Below are positions 17,608 to 25,358 of a stretch of DNA of 38,514 nucleotides, piece by piece. The stretch comes from Pauljensenia hongkongensis (lineage in GTDB: Bacteria > Actinomycetota > Actinomycetes > Actinomycetales > Actinomycetaceae). Position 1 is the first letter of the stretch; each line of letters starts with the position of its first letter. Location: assembly GCF_001746855.1 (NCBI RefSeq), contig NZ_CP017298.1, forward strand, positions 276,051-314,564, in the 5' to 3' direction. The notes beneath the pieces are model-generated. The model was not told the DNA's origin. It saw only the letters and a program-made list of their open reading frames with translations, and searched no databases. Both the position numbers and the translations under genes were made by a program.

Positions 17608-17772
17608 ATGCCCAACCCCTACGACGAGGACCGCACCTCCTCTCTGGTCCGTAAGAAGAGCGAGCTCACACCCGAGCAGTACGCCCACCAGCGCAAGATG
17701 CTGATCGTCTCCGGGGCGATCATGGTCGTGTGCATCGCGGCGATAGTCGGCATCCTCAACCTGATCGGCTAG
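17608..17772 (+). CDS. Small single-pass membrane protein, unknown
   Basis: 54 aa. A charged N-terminus (about residues 1-31, with EQYAHQRKM just before the membrane) precedes one hydrophobic helix (32-52, IVSGAIMVVCIAAIVGIL). No signal cleavage site is visible, so it should be anchored with the N-terminus inside. GGAGG lies six bases before ATG 17608, a strong binding site. It is transcribed with the next two plus-strand genes or alone (a hairpin follows). I do not recognise a family. Confidence 0.65.
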   Translation: MPNPYDEDRTSSLVRKKSELTPEQYAHQRKMLIVSGAIMVVCIAAIVGILNLIG

Positions 17773-17810
17773 TCCGCCCTCCGGGACCGATCGTCCCAGC
17801 GCTCCCAGGC

Positions 17811-17825
17811 GGGGGAGGCTCCCCC
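17811..17825 (+). terminator. Short hairpin after the small membrane-protein gene
   Basis: A 6-bp stem (17811-17816 with 17820-17825) with a GGC loop lies 38 bases after the stop. TACAAT at 17826-17831 directly follows and may be a -10 box for the next gene. Confidence 0.3.
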
Positions 17826-17903
17826 TACAATGGGGTGGAGCGCCGGGGGCCCGACCATCGAGTCCCCCGCAATGCCCTCAACCGGAATTCAGGTGGAACG
17901 ACG

Positions 17904-18533
17904 ATGACCAACCCATACACACCGAACGCAGGTCCCCACGGCGGAGGCTACGGGGGGCAACCGAACACAGGTCCCCAAGGCGGCTACGGGGGGCAGATGC
18001 CTCCCACGGGCCCGGTGCCGCCCGCCCCGGGGGCGCCCGGACAACCCCGAACGCCTGCCGGTCCCGCGCCGCTGCCCCCGCCGACGTCGAACACGCCCCT
18101 CATCGTCGGCCTCGTCGTCGGCGCACTGGTCGTGGTCCTCGTCATCGTGGGCGTCCTGTGGTTCACACGATGGCGGGTCCCGCGCACCCCCGCCCCCGCC
18201 TACACCCCCGGGCCCGTTTCCACCACGCGCGGCCCCAGACCGACGGCCACCAACCGGGCGCCTGCCAGCAGCGTCATCGAGACGCAGGTCACCGAGGAAT
18301 GCCACAACGCGGTCAAGCAGACGGTCCGCAACCCCCTGTTCACCCGAGATTCCGCGACATACGGCTACACCGACTCCAGCGGCGACCAGCACTGGACCGT
18401 CAGCGGCAGGGTCACGGGGACCAACACCGCGGGCAAGATCGGCACCTTCCAGTGGACTTGCACGGCGACCTACCTCGACAAGACCGGCCTCGTCGACGCC
18501 TGGTCCTCCGTGGACACGACCCCCGTCCGCTGA
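17904..18533 (+). CDS. Pro/Gly-rich membrane-anchored extracellular protein, unknown
   Basis: 209 aa. The N-terminal 60 residues are Gly/Pro/Gln-rich with an imperfect repeat (GPHGGGYGGQ and GPQGGYGGQ). One membrane helix spans about 65-87. A Thr/Pro-rich linker (95-120) leads to a C-terminal domain (about 125-209) with two Cys (EECHNAV and FQWTCTATY) that could form a disulphide outside the cell. Such architecture is common in actinobacterial proteins that display a small sensor or binding domain. AGGTGG lies seven bases before ATG 17904. The alpha-glucosidase starts 25 bases after its stop, so they may be co-transcribed. No family recognised. Confidence 0.7.
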   Translation: MTNPYTPNAGPHGGGYGGQPNTGPQGGYGGQMPPTGPVPPAPGAPGQPRTPAGPAPLPPPTSNTPLIVGLVVGALVVVLVIVGVLWFTRWRVPRTPAPAYTPGPVSTTRGPRPTATNRAPASSVIETQVTEECHNAVKQTVRNPLFTRDSATYGYTDSSGDQHWTVSGRVTGTNTAGKIGTFQWTCTATYLDKTGLVDAWSSVDTTPVR

Positions 18534-18558
18534 GGCCGCCGCACTACCAGGGGACGCC

Positions 18559-20286
18559 ATGCGATTCAACACCGCGCTGATACCGTCGCAGCGCTACGAG
18601 CCGCCCAGCGGCCAGTGGTGGCTGTCCGGCATCGTCTACCAGGTGTACCCGCGCAGCTTCCAGGACTCCGATTCCGACGGCGTCGGCGATCTGCGGGGCG
18701 TGCGCTCGCGCCTCGACTACCTGCAGCGCCTCGGAGTCGATGCGATCTGGCTCTCCCCCGTCTACGCCTCGCCCCAGGAGGACAACGGCTACGACATCAG
18801 CGACTACCGGGCCATCGACCCCCTGTTCGGGACGATGGAGGACTTCATTGCCCTCCTGGACGACGTCCACGCCCGGGGCATGAGGCTCATCATGGACCTC
18901 GTCGTCAACCACACCTCCACCCAGCACGAGTGGTTCCGCGAGTCCCGCTCCCCCTCCAGCCCCAAGCGCGACTGGTACTACTGGCGGCCCGCCCGCCCCG
19001 GCCACTGCCCCGGCGCGCCCGGATCCGAGCCCAACAACTGGGAGTCCTTCTTCTCCGGTCCGGCCTGGTGCTTCGACGAGGAGTCAGGCGAGTACTACCT
19101 CCACCTGTTCGCCCCCGGGCAGGCGGACCTCAACTGGGAGAACCCCCGGGTGCGCCGGGCCGTCTACGACATGATGAACTGGTGGCTCGACCTGGGGGTC
19201 GACGGCTTCCGCGTGGACGCGATCGACATGATCGCGAAGGAGGAGGGCCTGCCCGACGGCGGGCCCGCGCACCCGCCCTTCGGCGTCGGCTACGAGCGCT
19301 TCGCGGGCCGCCCCCGCCTGCACGACTTCCTCCAGGAGATGCACCGCGAGGTCCTCGCGGGCCGCCCCGCCGTGTTCACCGTGGGCGAGACCTCCAGCGC
19401 CAGCCCGGACAGCGCCCTGCTGTTCTGCGATCCCGCCCGCCGCGAGTTCAATTCGCTCATCCAGTTCGAGCACGTCAACCTGGGGACCGAGGCGGGCAAG
19501 TTCTCCCCCCGTGCCCTGCGCGACGGCGAGCTCGTCGGCTCCTTGTGCCGCTGGCAGGACGGAGTGGGCGAACGGGGCTGGAACTGCCTGTACCTCGACA
19601 GCCACGACCAGCCCCGCTCCGCCTCCCGATTCGGGGATCCGGAGCACTGGCGCGCCTCGGCGACCGCGCTGGCGACGATGCTGCAGTTGCAGCGGGGCAC
19701 CCCCTTCGTCTACCAGGGCCAGGAACTGGGGATGACGAACGCGGGCTTCACCTCGATCGACCAGTACCGCGACGTCGAGTCGCTCAACTACTACGCGCAG
19801 GCCCTCGCCGCCGGTGCCGATGAGCGGACCGTCCTGTCCGGCCTGGCGCGCATGTCGCGGGACAACGCCCGCACCCCCATGCAGTGGGACACCTCGCCCA
19901 ACGCCGGCTTCACCACCGGAACTCCGTGGATCGGGCTCTCACGGTCCTGGGCGTCCGGGGAGGCCCGCGCCACGGCGGAAGCGCAGGTGGACGACCCCGA
20001 TTCCATCTACTCCTACTACCGGGCGCTGGCCGAACTGCGCCACCGCTTGCCCGTCGTCGCCCTGGGCTCGTTCAACCGCACCGCCACCGGGGACGCACGG
20101 GTCTTCGCCTACGAGCGCCGCCTTGAAGGGGAGTCCGCCCTGGTGGTCGTCGTCAACCTCTCCTCCCAGACCATCGCGCCCCGTCCCGGCGTGGTCCCCG
20201 CCGCAGCGCCCCTCGTGCTGTCCAACGGCGACGGCGAGGGACCGCTGGGCCCATGGGAGGCGCGGGTCCACCTGCTCGCCGACTGA
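18559..20286 (+). CDS. GH13 alpha-glucosidase (oligo-1,6-glucosidase subfamily)
   Basis: 575 aa, cytoplasmic, no signal peptide. The four GH13 regions are DLVVNHTS, GFRVDAID (nucleophile D220), TVGETSS (acid/base E277) and DSHDQPR (H349, D350). The MIAKEEGLPDG stretch after the nucleophile is typical of the oligo-1,6-glucosidase/maltase group (GH13_31). The residue after the nucleophile is Ala221; in characterised relatives Val there goes with alpha-1,6 and Ala or Thr with alpha-1,4 specificity, so maltase activity is the better guess. Trehalose-6-phosphate hydrolase is a less likely alternative. A C-terminal beta domain (about 490-575) completes it. AGGGG precedes ATG 18559. Confidence 0.85.
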   Translation: MRFNTALIPSQRYEPPSGQWWLSGIVYQVYPRSFQDSDSDGVGDLRGVRSRLDYLQRLGVDAIWLSPVYASPQEDNGYDISDYRAIDPLFGTMEDFIALLDDVHARGMRLIMDLVVNHTSTQHEWFRESRSPSSPKRDWYYWRPARPGHCPGAPGSEPNNWESFFSGPAWCFDEESGEYYLHLFAPGQADLNWENPRVRRAVYDMMNWWLDLGVDGFRVDAIDMIAKEEGLPDGGPAHPPFGVGYERFAGRPRLHDFLQEMHREVLAGRPAVFTVGETSSASPDSALLFCDPARREFNSLIQFEHVNLGTEAGKFSPRALRDGELVGSLCRWQDGVGERGWNCLYLDSHDQPRSASRFGDPEHWRASATALATMLQLQRGTPFVYQGQELGMTNAGFTSIDQYRDVESLNYYAQALAAGADERTVLSGLARMSRDNARTPMQWDTSPNAGFTTGTPWIGLSRSWASGEARATAEAQVDDPDSIYSYYRALAELRHRLPVVALGSFNRTATGDARVFAYERRLEGESALVVVVNLSSQTIAPRPGVVPAAAPLVLSNGDGEGPLGPWEARVHLLAD

Positions 20287-20315
20287 GCCGACTGAACGTC
20301 CGGAGCGGGCACGCG

Positions 20316-20346
20316 AGAGGCGGGCGGGGGTCCCCCGCCCGCCTCT
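20316..20346. terminator. Bidirectional terminator, 15-bp perfect inverted repeat
   Basis: Arms 20316-20330 and 20332-20346 are exact complements around a single T. Sterically this gives a 14-bp stem with a three-base loop. It lies between the convergent alpha-glucosidase (stop 20286) and surface-protein (stop 20379) genes and should end both transcripts. There is no long T tract on either side. Confidence 0.8.
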
Positions 20347-20378
20347 TCAGCGGTTGTTCAGCGCCCGGGGCGCCCGGA

Positions 20379-22013
20379 TCACTTCTGGCGGCGGCGCGCC
20401 ACCAGGGTGGCCACTCCCGCGATCGCCAGCAGACCCGCCAGCGCGCCAATGGCGATGGTGCCCGCACCGGTGTTCGCCAGCTTCGGCTTCGGCTGGGCGG
20501 CCGGGGCCGGGGTGGTCGTCGTCGCGGTGGCGGCGGGCGTGGTGGTCGACTCCTGCGGGGTCGGCGTGGTGGACTCGCCGGGGGCGGGGGTCGTCGCGTT
20601 CACCAGGGTCAGGGAGAAGACGCGGTCCTGCGCGAGGGTGAAGGTGGCCTCGCGGGCGTCAGCCGACAGGGTCACGCCGTCAGCGGCCTCGAAGATCCCG
20701 GAGCGCGCGGTGTCCCATGTGACAGTCCCGGGCAGGTCGCCCTCCTTGATGGTGACCTTGGTGCCCAGGGGCAGCGAGTCCGCGCTGGTGAAGGTCTCCC
20801 CCGCCTTGAGCGTGGCCGTGTACGTGCGGTCGACGGTCGGATCCGCCTCATTGCTCACGGTGATGTTCAGGGTGTACTCCAGGGAGGCGTCGGCAGTGCC
20901 CTCGAGCTTCTTGGTGACCGAGAACTTCTGGTGGGCCTCGGCGTCGCCCAGGGCGCCGTAGCGCATGAACCTAGTGGCCTTCTGGTCCTCCTTGCCGGGG
21001 ACCGACAGGACCGCGGAGTTCTCGAAGGTGCCGCTCAGCGGGTTGTCCGCCGAGGCTCCCGCGACGTGGGCGGGCAGCATGACGACACCGAACTTGCCAG
21101 CGGGGATGTCGGGGAGCTTGAGGGTGACCTTGCTGCCCTCGCAGGTCACGCCCACGCCCTTGGCGAAGGACCCGGCGGTCGTGTCCTTCTCCATCTGGGC
21201 ACCGGTGGCGGTGCCCTCGACCAGGTAGGAGTGGGTGGGAACGAAGGACTGGACCTTGTCGCAGGTGAAGTCCCAGTTGCCGCCGACGGCGGAGTCGACG
21301 ATGGTGGCCCCGCGCACGCCGGACTCACCGCCGGGGACGATCAGGCGGTAGGTGATGGCCTGGTCCTCGTTGTGGGAGTACTGGATGGACATCCAGCCGT
21401 CCTTGCGGAAGGAGGTCGCGTTCCCGGGGGGCGTGAGACTGCCGACGCGCTCGGTCTTGATCTCCTTCTTGCCGCCGATCAGGTAAGTCGGGGTGGTGAT
21501 GGAATCGCGGTCGTAGCGCATCTGGCCCCAGCTGGAGACGGTGCCCGTCCAGGAGGCCGCCTGCTCCGCGCTCTTGGTGAACACGACGGTGACCTTGCCG
21601 TCGGTGCCCCAAGTGCCGCAACCGACCACCGTGCCGTCAGAGGACTGGACGGGGAAGTTCTTCGCGGCCGTCGGCGAGATGGGCTTGGCGCCGTTCGCCT
21701 TGTCCGTGACCGTGGCGTCGTACGTGAAGTAGTCGCCCGCCTTGACCGGCGCCGAGGTCGACCACGGCATCTTCACGCCGACGGTCTGCCAGTTCACGAA
21801 GGTCCGCACCGACTTGCCGCGGTCATCGACCAGGTCGGAGTTGTCGTAGTCGACCGAAACCGCGCTCGTGATGTCTTTCTCCGGCGCCGGACAGGTGTCG
21901 TCCGCGTGGGCGGCGCGCTGCCCGAGGACCACTTGCCCCAATCCGATGATCGTGGCGAACACTGCGAGCGCTGCGGCCAATGCGACCCAGCGCCTGGAGC
22001 TCCAGGTAGCCAT
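20379..22013 (-). CDS. Sortase-anchored cell-wall surface protein (LANTG), adhesin-like
   Basis: 544 aa. A signal peptide (basic SSRR, hydrophobic core, likely cleavage after AHA near residue 37) leads the protein. The N-terminal half looks like an Ig-fold adhesin domain (PVKAGDYFTYDATVTDKANG and GKVTVVFTKSAEQAASWTG). A DUF5979-like beta domain follows (KKLEGTADASLEYTLNITVS to LTLVNATT). Then comes a Thr/Pro stalk (TTPAP, TTTP) and a sorting signal: LANTG at 512-516, a hydrophobic helix and ARRRQK. LANTG departs from LPXTG by Ala for Pro. Four Cys in the ectodomain could form disulphides. ATG 22013 has AGGAG eight bases upstream. Ligand unknown; no sortase gene is in the window. Confidence 0.85.
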   Translation of the reverse strand: MATWSSRRWVALAAALAVFATIIGLGQVVLGQRAAHADDTCPAPEKDITSAVSVDYDNSDLVDDRGKSVRTFVNWQTVGVKMPWSTSAPVKAGDYFTYDATVTDKANGAKPISPTAAKNFPVQSSDGTVVGCGTWGTDGKVTVVFTKSAEQAASWTGTVSSWGQMRYDRDSITTPTYLIGGKKEIKTERVGSLTPPGNATSFRKDGWMSIQYSHNEDQAITYRLIVPGGESGVRGATIVDSAVGGNWDFTCDKVQSFVPTHSYLVEGTATGAQMEKDTTAGSFAKGVGVTCEGSKVTLKLPDIPAGKFGVVMLPAHVAGASADNPLSGTFENSAVLSVPGKEDQKATRFMRYGALGDAEAHQKFSVTKKLEGTADASLEYTLNITVSNEADPTVDRTYTATLKAGETFTSADSLPLGTKVTIKEGDLPGTVTWDTARSGIFEAADGVTLSADAREATFTLAQDRVFSLTLVNATTPAPGESTTPTPQESTTTPAATATTTTPAPAAQPKPKLANTGAGTIAIGALAGLLAIAGVATLVARRRQK

Positions 22014-22148
22014 TCTCCATACTCCTGTCGTTCTCTTCCCGCCATATTTCAGGCCTAGCAGCAACAAGCATAGGCCAAACTTCTCTTATTCGGTAGGAAA
22101 CCAAGGGTTTCCCGCCCTCGCGGGGCACGTGGGTACCCGATAATCGCC

Positions 22149-22177
22149 TCGATGCGGGCACAAACCCCTGGTATTCT
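22149..22177 (+). promoter_or_regulatory. Weak plus-strand promoter candidate in an AT-rich gap
   Basis: TCGATG, 17 bases and TATTCT could drive the small ORF at 22261. The surrounding 22020-22260 is clearly AT-richer than the rest. On the minus strand TATGCT (complement of 22067-22072) may be the -10 box of the surface-protein gene. Confidence 0.25.
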
Positions 22178-22260
22178 GGGGAATTTATGCCCAGATTCAG
22201 ATTTAAGTGATCTACGAGATACGTTACGACCTGTCCATTTACTGGATAGAGGTGCTCAGC

Positions 22261-22530
22261 ATGCGGTCACTCGCGGCGCTGGACGACCGCCCCAACGGCA
22301 GCGCCGCGCCGGACCGGTCGCGCGGACGCGGTGCGCACCTCGTGGATCCGTCGATCGACGCCCTACCGGGAGGGCCCGCCGCGCGGACGCTGCGCGCACG
22401 GCCATGGGCGCGCCTGGACGACGACCGACCGCGCAGGGCACCCGCCCCGGGTGGTCGGCGCCCACGCGGCGCGCTGCCCCAGGCCGACCCTGGGCCGCGG
22501 GCGGAAACGACGAAGCGCCGACCCCTTTGA
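22261..22530 (+). CDS. Possible small Arg/Pro-rich protein, hypothetical
   Basis: 89 codons from ATG 22261 with AGAGGTG six bases upstream. The product is rich in Arg, Pro, Ala and Asp (DDRPRRAPAPGGRRPRGALP), has no membrane helix and resembles no family I know. G or C fills roughly four fifths of third positions, in line with coding, but the composition could also be a by-product of high GC. It ends 22 bases before the 3-prime end of the tRNA-Val gene on the other strand. Real only if conserved elsewhere. Confidence 0.3.
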   Translation: MRSLAALDDRPNGSAAPDRSRGRGAHLVDPSIDALPGGPAARTLRARPWARLDDDRPRRAPAPGGRRPRGALPQADPGPRAETTKRRPL

Positions 22531-22552
22531 GGGCCGACGCCGAAGACCTGCG

Positions 22553-22627
22553 TGGTGGGCGATACTGGGATCGAACCAGTGACCTCTTCCGTGTGAAGGA
22601 AGCGCGCTACCCCTGCGCCAATCGCCC
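22553..22627 (-). tRNA. tRNA-Val(CAC)
   Basis: Cloverleaf: acceptor GGGCGAT with ATCGCCC, D arm GCGC/GCGC, anticodon stem CTTCC/GGAAG with loop TTCACAC (anticodon CAC), T arm ACTGG/CCAGT with TTCGATC. The 72-base body ends at 22556 with discriminator A, and CCA is encoded at 22555-22553, the only one of the five with CCA. It lies one base after the tRNA-Cys gene in the direction of transcription. Confidence 0.95.
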
Positions 22628-22628
22628 G

Positions 22629-22699
22629 AGGTGGGTACGGGACTCGAACCCGTGTGTACGGCTTTGCAGGCCGCTGCCTCGCCTCTCGGCCAACCCACC
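22629..22699 (-). tRNA. tRNA-Cys(GCA)
   Basis: Acceptor GGTGGGT with ACCCACC, anticodon loop CTGCAAA (anticodon GCA), T loop TTCGAGT, discriminator T (U73) as required for cysteine identity. 71 bases, no encoded CCA. Confidence 0.95.
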
Positions 22700-22734
22700 G
22701 CGCTACGCACGAGAACGATGGATTCCCGTTTGCG

Positions 22735-22807
22735 AGCGGATGACGGGACTCGAACCCGCGACCCTCACCTTGGCAAGGTGATGCTCTACCAACTGAGCCA
22801 CATCCGC
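22735..22807 (-). tRNA. tRNA-Gly(GCC), copy 2
   Basis: Acceptor GCGGATG with CATCCGC, anticodon loop TTGCCAA (anticodon GCC), T loop TTCGAGT, discriminator T. 73 bases, no encoded CCA. Identical over its length to the copy at 22943-23015. Confidence 0.95.
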
Positions 22808-22869
22808 GTAAGAACCGCATGTGCGGCCGGGGTTCCCCCCGCCATTCCCAGTGGAGACCAGGATGACCG

Positions 22870-22941
22870 TGGGCGATACTGGGATCGAACCAGTGACCTC
22901 TTCCGTGTCAGGGAAGCGCGCTCCCGCTGCGCCAATCGCCC
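22870..22941 (-). tRNA. tRNA-Val(GAC)
   Basis: Acceptor GGGCGAT with ATCGCCC, anticodon loop CTGACAC (anticodon GAC), T loop TTCGATC, discriminator A. 72 bases, no encoded CCA. It differs from tRNA-Val(CAC) at only four positions: two in the D loop and two in the anticodon loop. Confidence 0.95.
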
Positions 22942-22942
22942 G

Positions 22943-23015
22943 AGCGGATGACGGGACTCGAACCCGCGACCCTCACCTTGGCAAGGTGATGCTCTACCAA
23001 CTGAGCCACATCCGC
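22943..23015 (-). tRNA. tRNA-Gly(GCC), copy 1
   Basis: First gene of the cluster in the direction of transcription; same sequence as copy 2. Only one base separates it from tRNA-Val(GAC). A possible -10 box TAGGGT (complement of 23055-23060) lies about 40 bases upstream, with no clear -35. Confidence 0.95.
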
Positions 23016-23181
23016 GCGCCGTTCGGACGCCAGGCGCCCTCACGAACGGGTAAAACCCTAACAGCATCCACCGCGGAAACGGAAATCGAAGTGGCGTTAT
23101 CCAAGTCACAACGGTGTTGATTTGGCGATTATTCTTCCATTCTCCCCTGGTCACCGTCCGTTTCGTGGCAATCTTGACCAC

Positions 23182-25293
23182 ATGAACACTCGCCCCGGCC
23201 ACCCATACCCTCTCGGCGCTACTTTCGACGGAACGGGAACGAACTTCGCGATCTTCTCCTCCGTCGCCACGTCGGTCACGCTGTGCCTGCTCGACGACGA
23301 CCTCAACGAGACCCCCATCCCCATGACGGAGGTCGACGCCTGGGTGTGGCACGTGTACGTGCCGCGCGTCGGGGCCGGCCAGCGCTACGGATACCGCATC
23401 GAGGGCCCGTGGGACCCGGACCTGGGCCACCGGTGCGACGTGTCGAAGCTGCTGCTCGACCCCTACGCGAAGGCCATCGACGGCCAGCTCAAGGACTCCC
23501 CGTCGCTGCTGTCCTACGACCCCGAGAACCCGGCGCTCCTGCAGCCGCAGGACTCCGCCCGCGCGACGATGCACTCGGTCGTCGTCAACCCCTTTTTCGA
23601 CTGGGGCGGCGACCACCGGCCCGGGCACGACTACTCGGAGACCATCATCTACGAGGCGCACGTCAAGGGCATGACGATGACCCACCCCGAGGTGCCCGCC
23701 GAGATCCGCGGCACCTACGCGGGCATGGCCCACCCGGCCATCATCGCGCACTTGAAGAAGCTGGGCGTGACCGCCGTGGAGCTCATGCCCATCCACCAGT
23801 ACACCAACGACACGACGCTGCAGGCCAAAGGGCTGTCGAACTACTGGGGCTACAACACCATCGGATACTTCGCCCCCCACAACGCCTACTGCTCCTCCCG
23901 CGAGCCCGGCGCCCAGGTCGCGGAGTTCAAGGCGATGGTCAAGGCCCTGCACGCCGCCGACATCGAGGTCATCCTCGACGTGGTGTACAACCACACGGCC
24001 GAGGGCAACCACATGGGCCCCACCCTGTCGCTGCGCGGCATCGACAACGCCGCCTACTACCGCCTCGTCGACGGGGACCGCCGCCACTACTTCGACACGA
24101 CGGGCACGGGCAACTCGCTGCTCATGAGCTCGCCCCAGGTGCTGCAGCTGATCATGGACTCCCTGCGCTACTGGGTGAGCGAGATGCACGTGGACGGGTT
24201 CCGCTTCGACCTCGCCTCCACGCTCGCCCGCCAGTTCGCCGAGGTGGACCGCCTCTCCGCCTTCTTCGACCTCATCCACCAGGACCCCGTCGTCTCCCAG
24301 GTCAAGCTCATCGCCGAGCCGTGGGACGTGGGCGCCGACGGCTACCAGGTCGGCGGGTTCCCCCCGCTGTGGTCGGAGTGGAACGGGCGCTACCGCGACA
24401 CCGTCCGCGACTTCTGGCGGGGCGAGTTCTCCTCACTGCCGGACTTCGCCTCCCGCCTGGCGGGCTCCTCGGACCTGTACGAGTCCACGGGCCGCAAGCC
24501 CAGGGCGTCCATCAACTTCGTCATCGCCCACGACGGCTTCACACTTGCGGACCTGGTGTCCTACAACACGAAGCACAACGAGGCGAACCTGGAGGGAGGC
24601 GCCGACGGGGCCAACGACAACCGCTCGTGGAACTGCGGGGCCGAGGGGCCCACCGACGACGAGGAGATCCTGAGCCTGCGCCGCCGCCAGCAGCGCAACT
24701 TCCTCACGACGCTGATCTTCTCCCAGGGCGTGCCGATGATCGCCCACGGCGACGAACTCGGCCGCACGCAGCAGGGCAACAACAACACGTACTGCCAGGA
24801 CAACGAGCTGTCGTGGATCGACTGGGACCTGGACGACGAGCAGCAGGCCCTCCTGGAGTTCACCAGCAAGCTCATCCATCTGCGCCGCGACCACCCCGTC
24901 ATGCGCCGCAGGCGCTTCCTCAACGGCCCGGCCGTGCGCGGCGGCGAGTCCGACCTGGGCGAGATCGAGTGGTTCACGCCCTCGGGAAAGCATATGAAGG
25001 AGGAGGAGTGGTCCCAGCCGTGGGCCCGCGCGACGATGGTGTTCTACAACGGCGACGCCATCGGCGAGCCTGACGCCAACGGGCGCCGCATCAAGGACGA
25101 CGACTTCCTGCTGCTGCTCAACGCCGCCCCCGAGTCCATCGACTTCACGCTCCCCGACACCAAGTACGGACAACTGTGGCACACCGCGATCGACACCGGG
25201 GGCGACGACGATTCGAGCGAGTTCCACTCGGGCGACACCGTCACCGTGGGCCCGCGCACGGCCTTCATCTTGCGCAATCCGCGTGGCCTGTAG
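23182..25293 (+). CDS. glgX: Glycogen debranching enzyme (GH13 isoamylase type)
   Basis: 703 aa. It cleaves alpha-1,6 branch points of phosphorylase-limited glycogen. A CBM48-type N-terminal domain (GTNFAIFSSVATSVTLCL) is followed by the GH13 barrel: DVVYNHT, GFRFDLAST (nucleophile D343), LIAEPWDVG (acid E379) and IAHDGFT (H450, D451). GYNTIGYFAPHNAY and the NHNEANLEGGADGANDN-like stretch are typical of GlgX. ATG 23182 matches the family N-terminus; an earlier ATG at 23122 adds 20 atypical residues. No clear binding site precedes it. It is divergent from the tRNA cluster and 166 bases from it. Confidence 0.93.
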   Translation: MNTRPGHPYPLGATFDGTGTNFAIFSSVATSVTLCLLDDDLNETPIPMTEVDAWVWHVYVPRVGAGQRYGYRIEGPWDPDLGHRCDVSKLLLDPYAKAIDGQLKDSPSLLSYDPENPALLQPQDSARATMHSVVVNPFFDWGGDHRPGHDYSETIIYEAHVKGMTMTHPEVPAEIRGTYAGMAHPAIIAHLKKLGVTAVELMPIHQYTNDTTLQAKGLSNYWGYNTIGYFAPHNAYCSSREPGAQVAEFKAMVKALHAADIEVILDVVYNHTAEGNHMGPTLSLRGIDNAAYYRLVDGDRRHYFDTTGTGNSLLMSSPQVLQLIMDSLRYWVSEMHVDGFRFDLASTLARQFAEVDRLSAFFDLIHQDPVVSQVKLIAEPWDVGADGYQVGGFPPLWSEWNGRYRDTVRDFWRGEFSSLPDFASRLAGSSDLYESTGRKPRASINFVIAHDGFTLADLVSYNTKHNEANLEGGADGANDNRSWNCGAEGPTDDEEILSLRRRQQRNFLTTLIFSQGVPMIAHGDELGRTQQGNNNTYCQDNELSWIDWDLDDEQQALLEFTSKLIHLRRDHPVMRRRRFLNGPAVRGGESDLGEIEWFTPSGKHMKEEEWSQPWARATMVFYNGDAIGEPDANGRRIKDDDFLLLLNAAPESIDFTLPDTKYGQLWHTAIDTGGDDDSSEFHSGDTVTVGPRTAFILRNPRGL

Positions 25294-25345
25294 AACACGG
25301 CCGCGGGTCCCGGCGTGCCTGCGGGGGTTTGCCTATCGGCATGCG

Positions 25346-25351
25346 TAGTGT
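25346..25351 (+). promoter_or_regulatory. Putative -10 box for a leaderless DUF3000 mRNA
   Basis: TAGTGT lies seven bases before GTG 25359, so transcription would start on the start codon. The -35 is poor. The spacing matches the ceoB, dxs, KimA-like and ABC ATPase genes. Confidence 0.35.
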
Positions 25352-25358
25352 TTCTGAC

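Noticed and set aside
22256-22820. Minus-strand reading frames through the tRNA cluster
   Set aside because: They translate tRNA genes and have no ribosome binding sites.
22014-23181. A genomic island integrated at the tRNA cluster
   Set aside because: No integrase, no duplicated tRNA 3-prime end as att site and no mobility genes were found; only the AT-rich gap and surface gene hint at variability.
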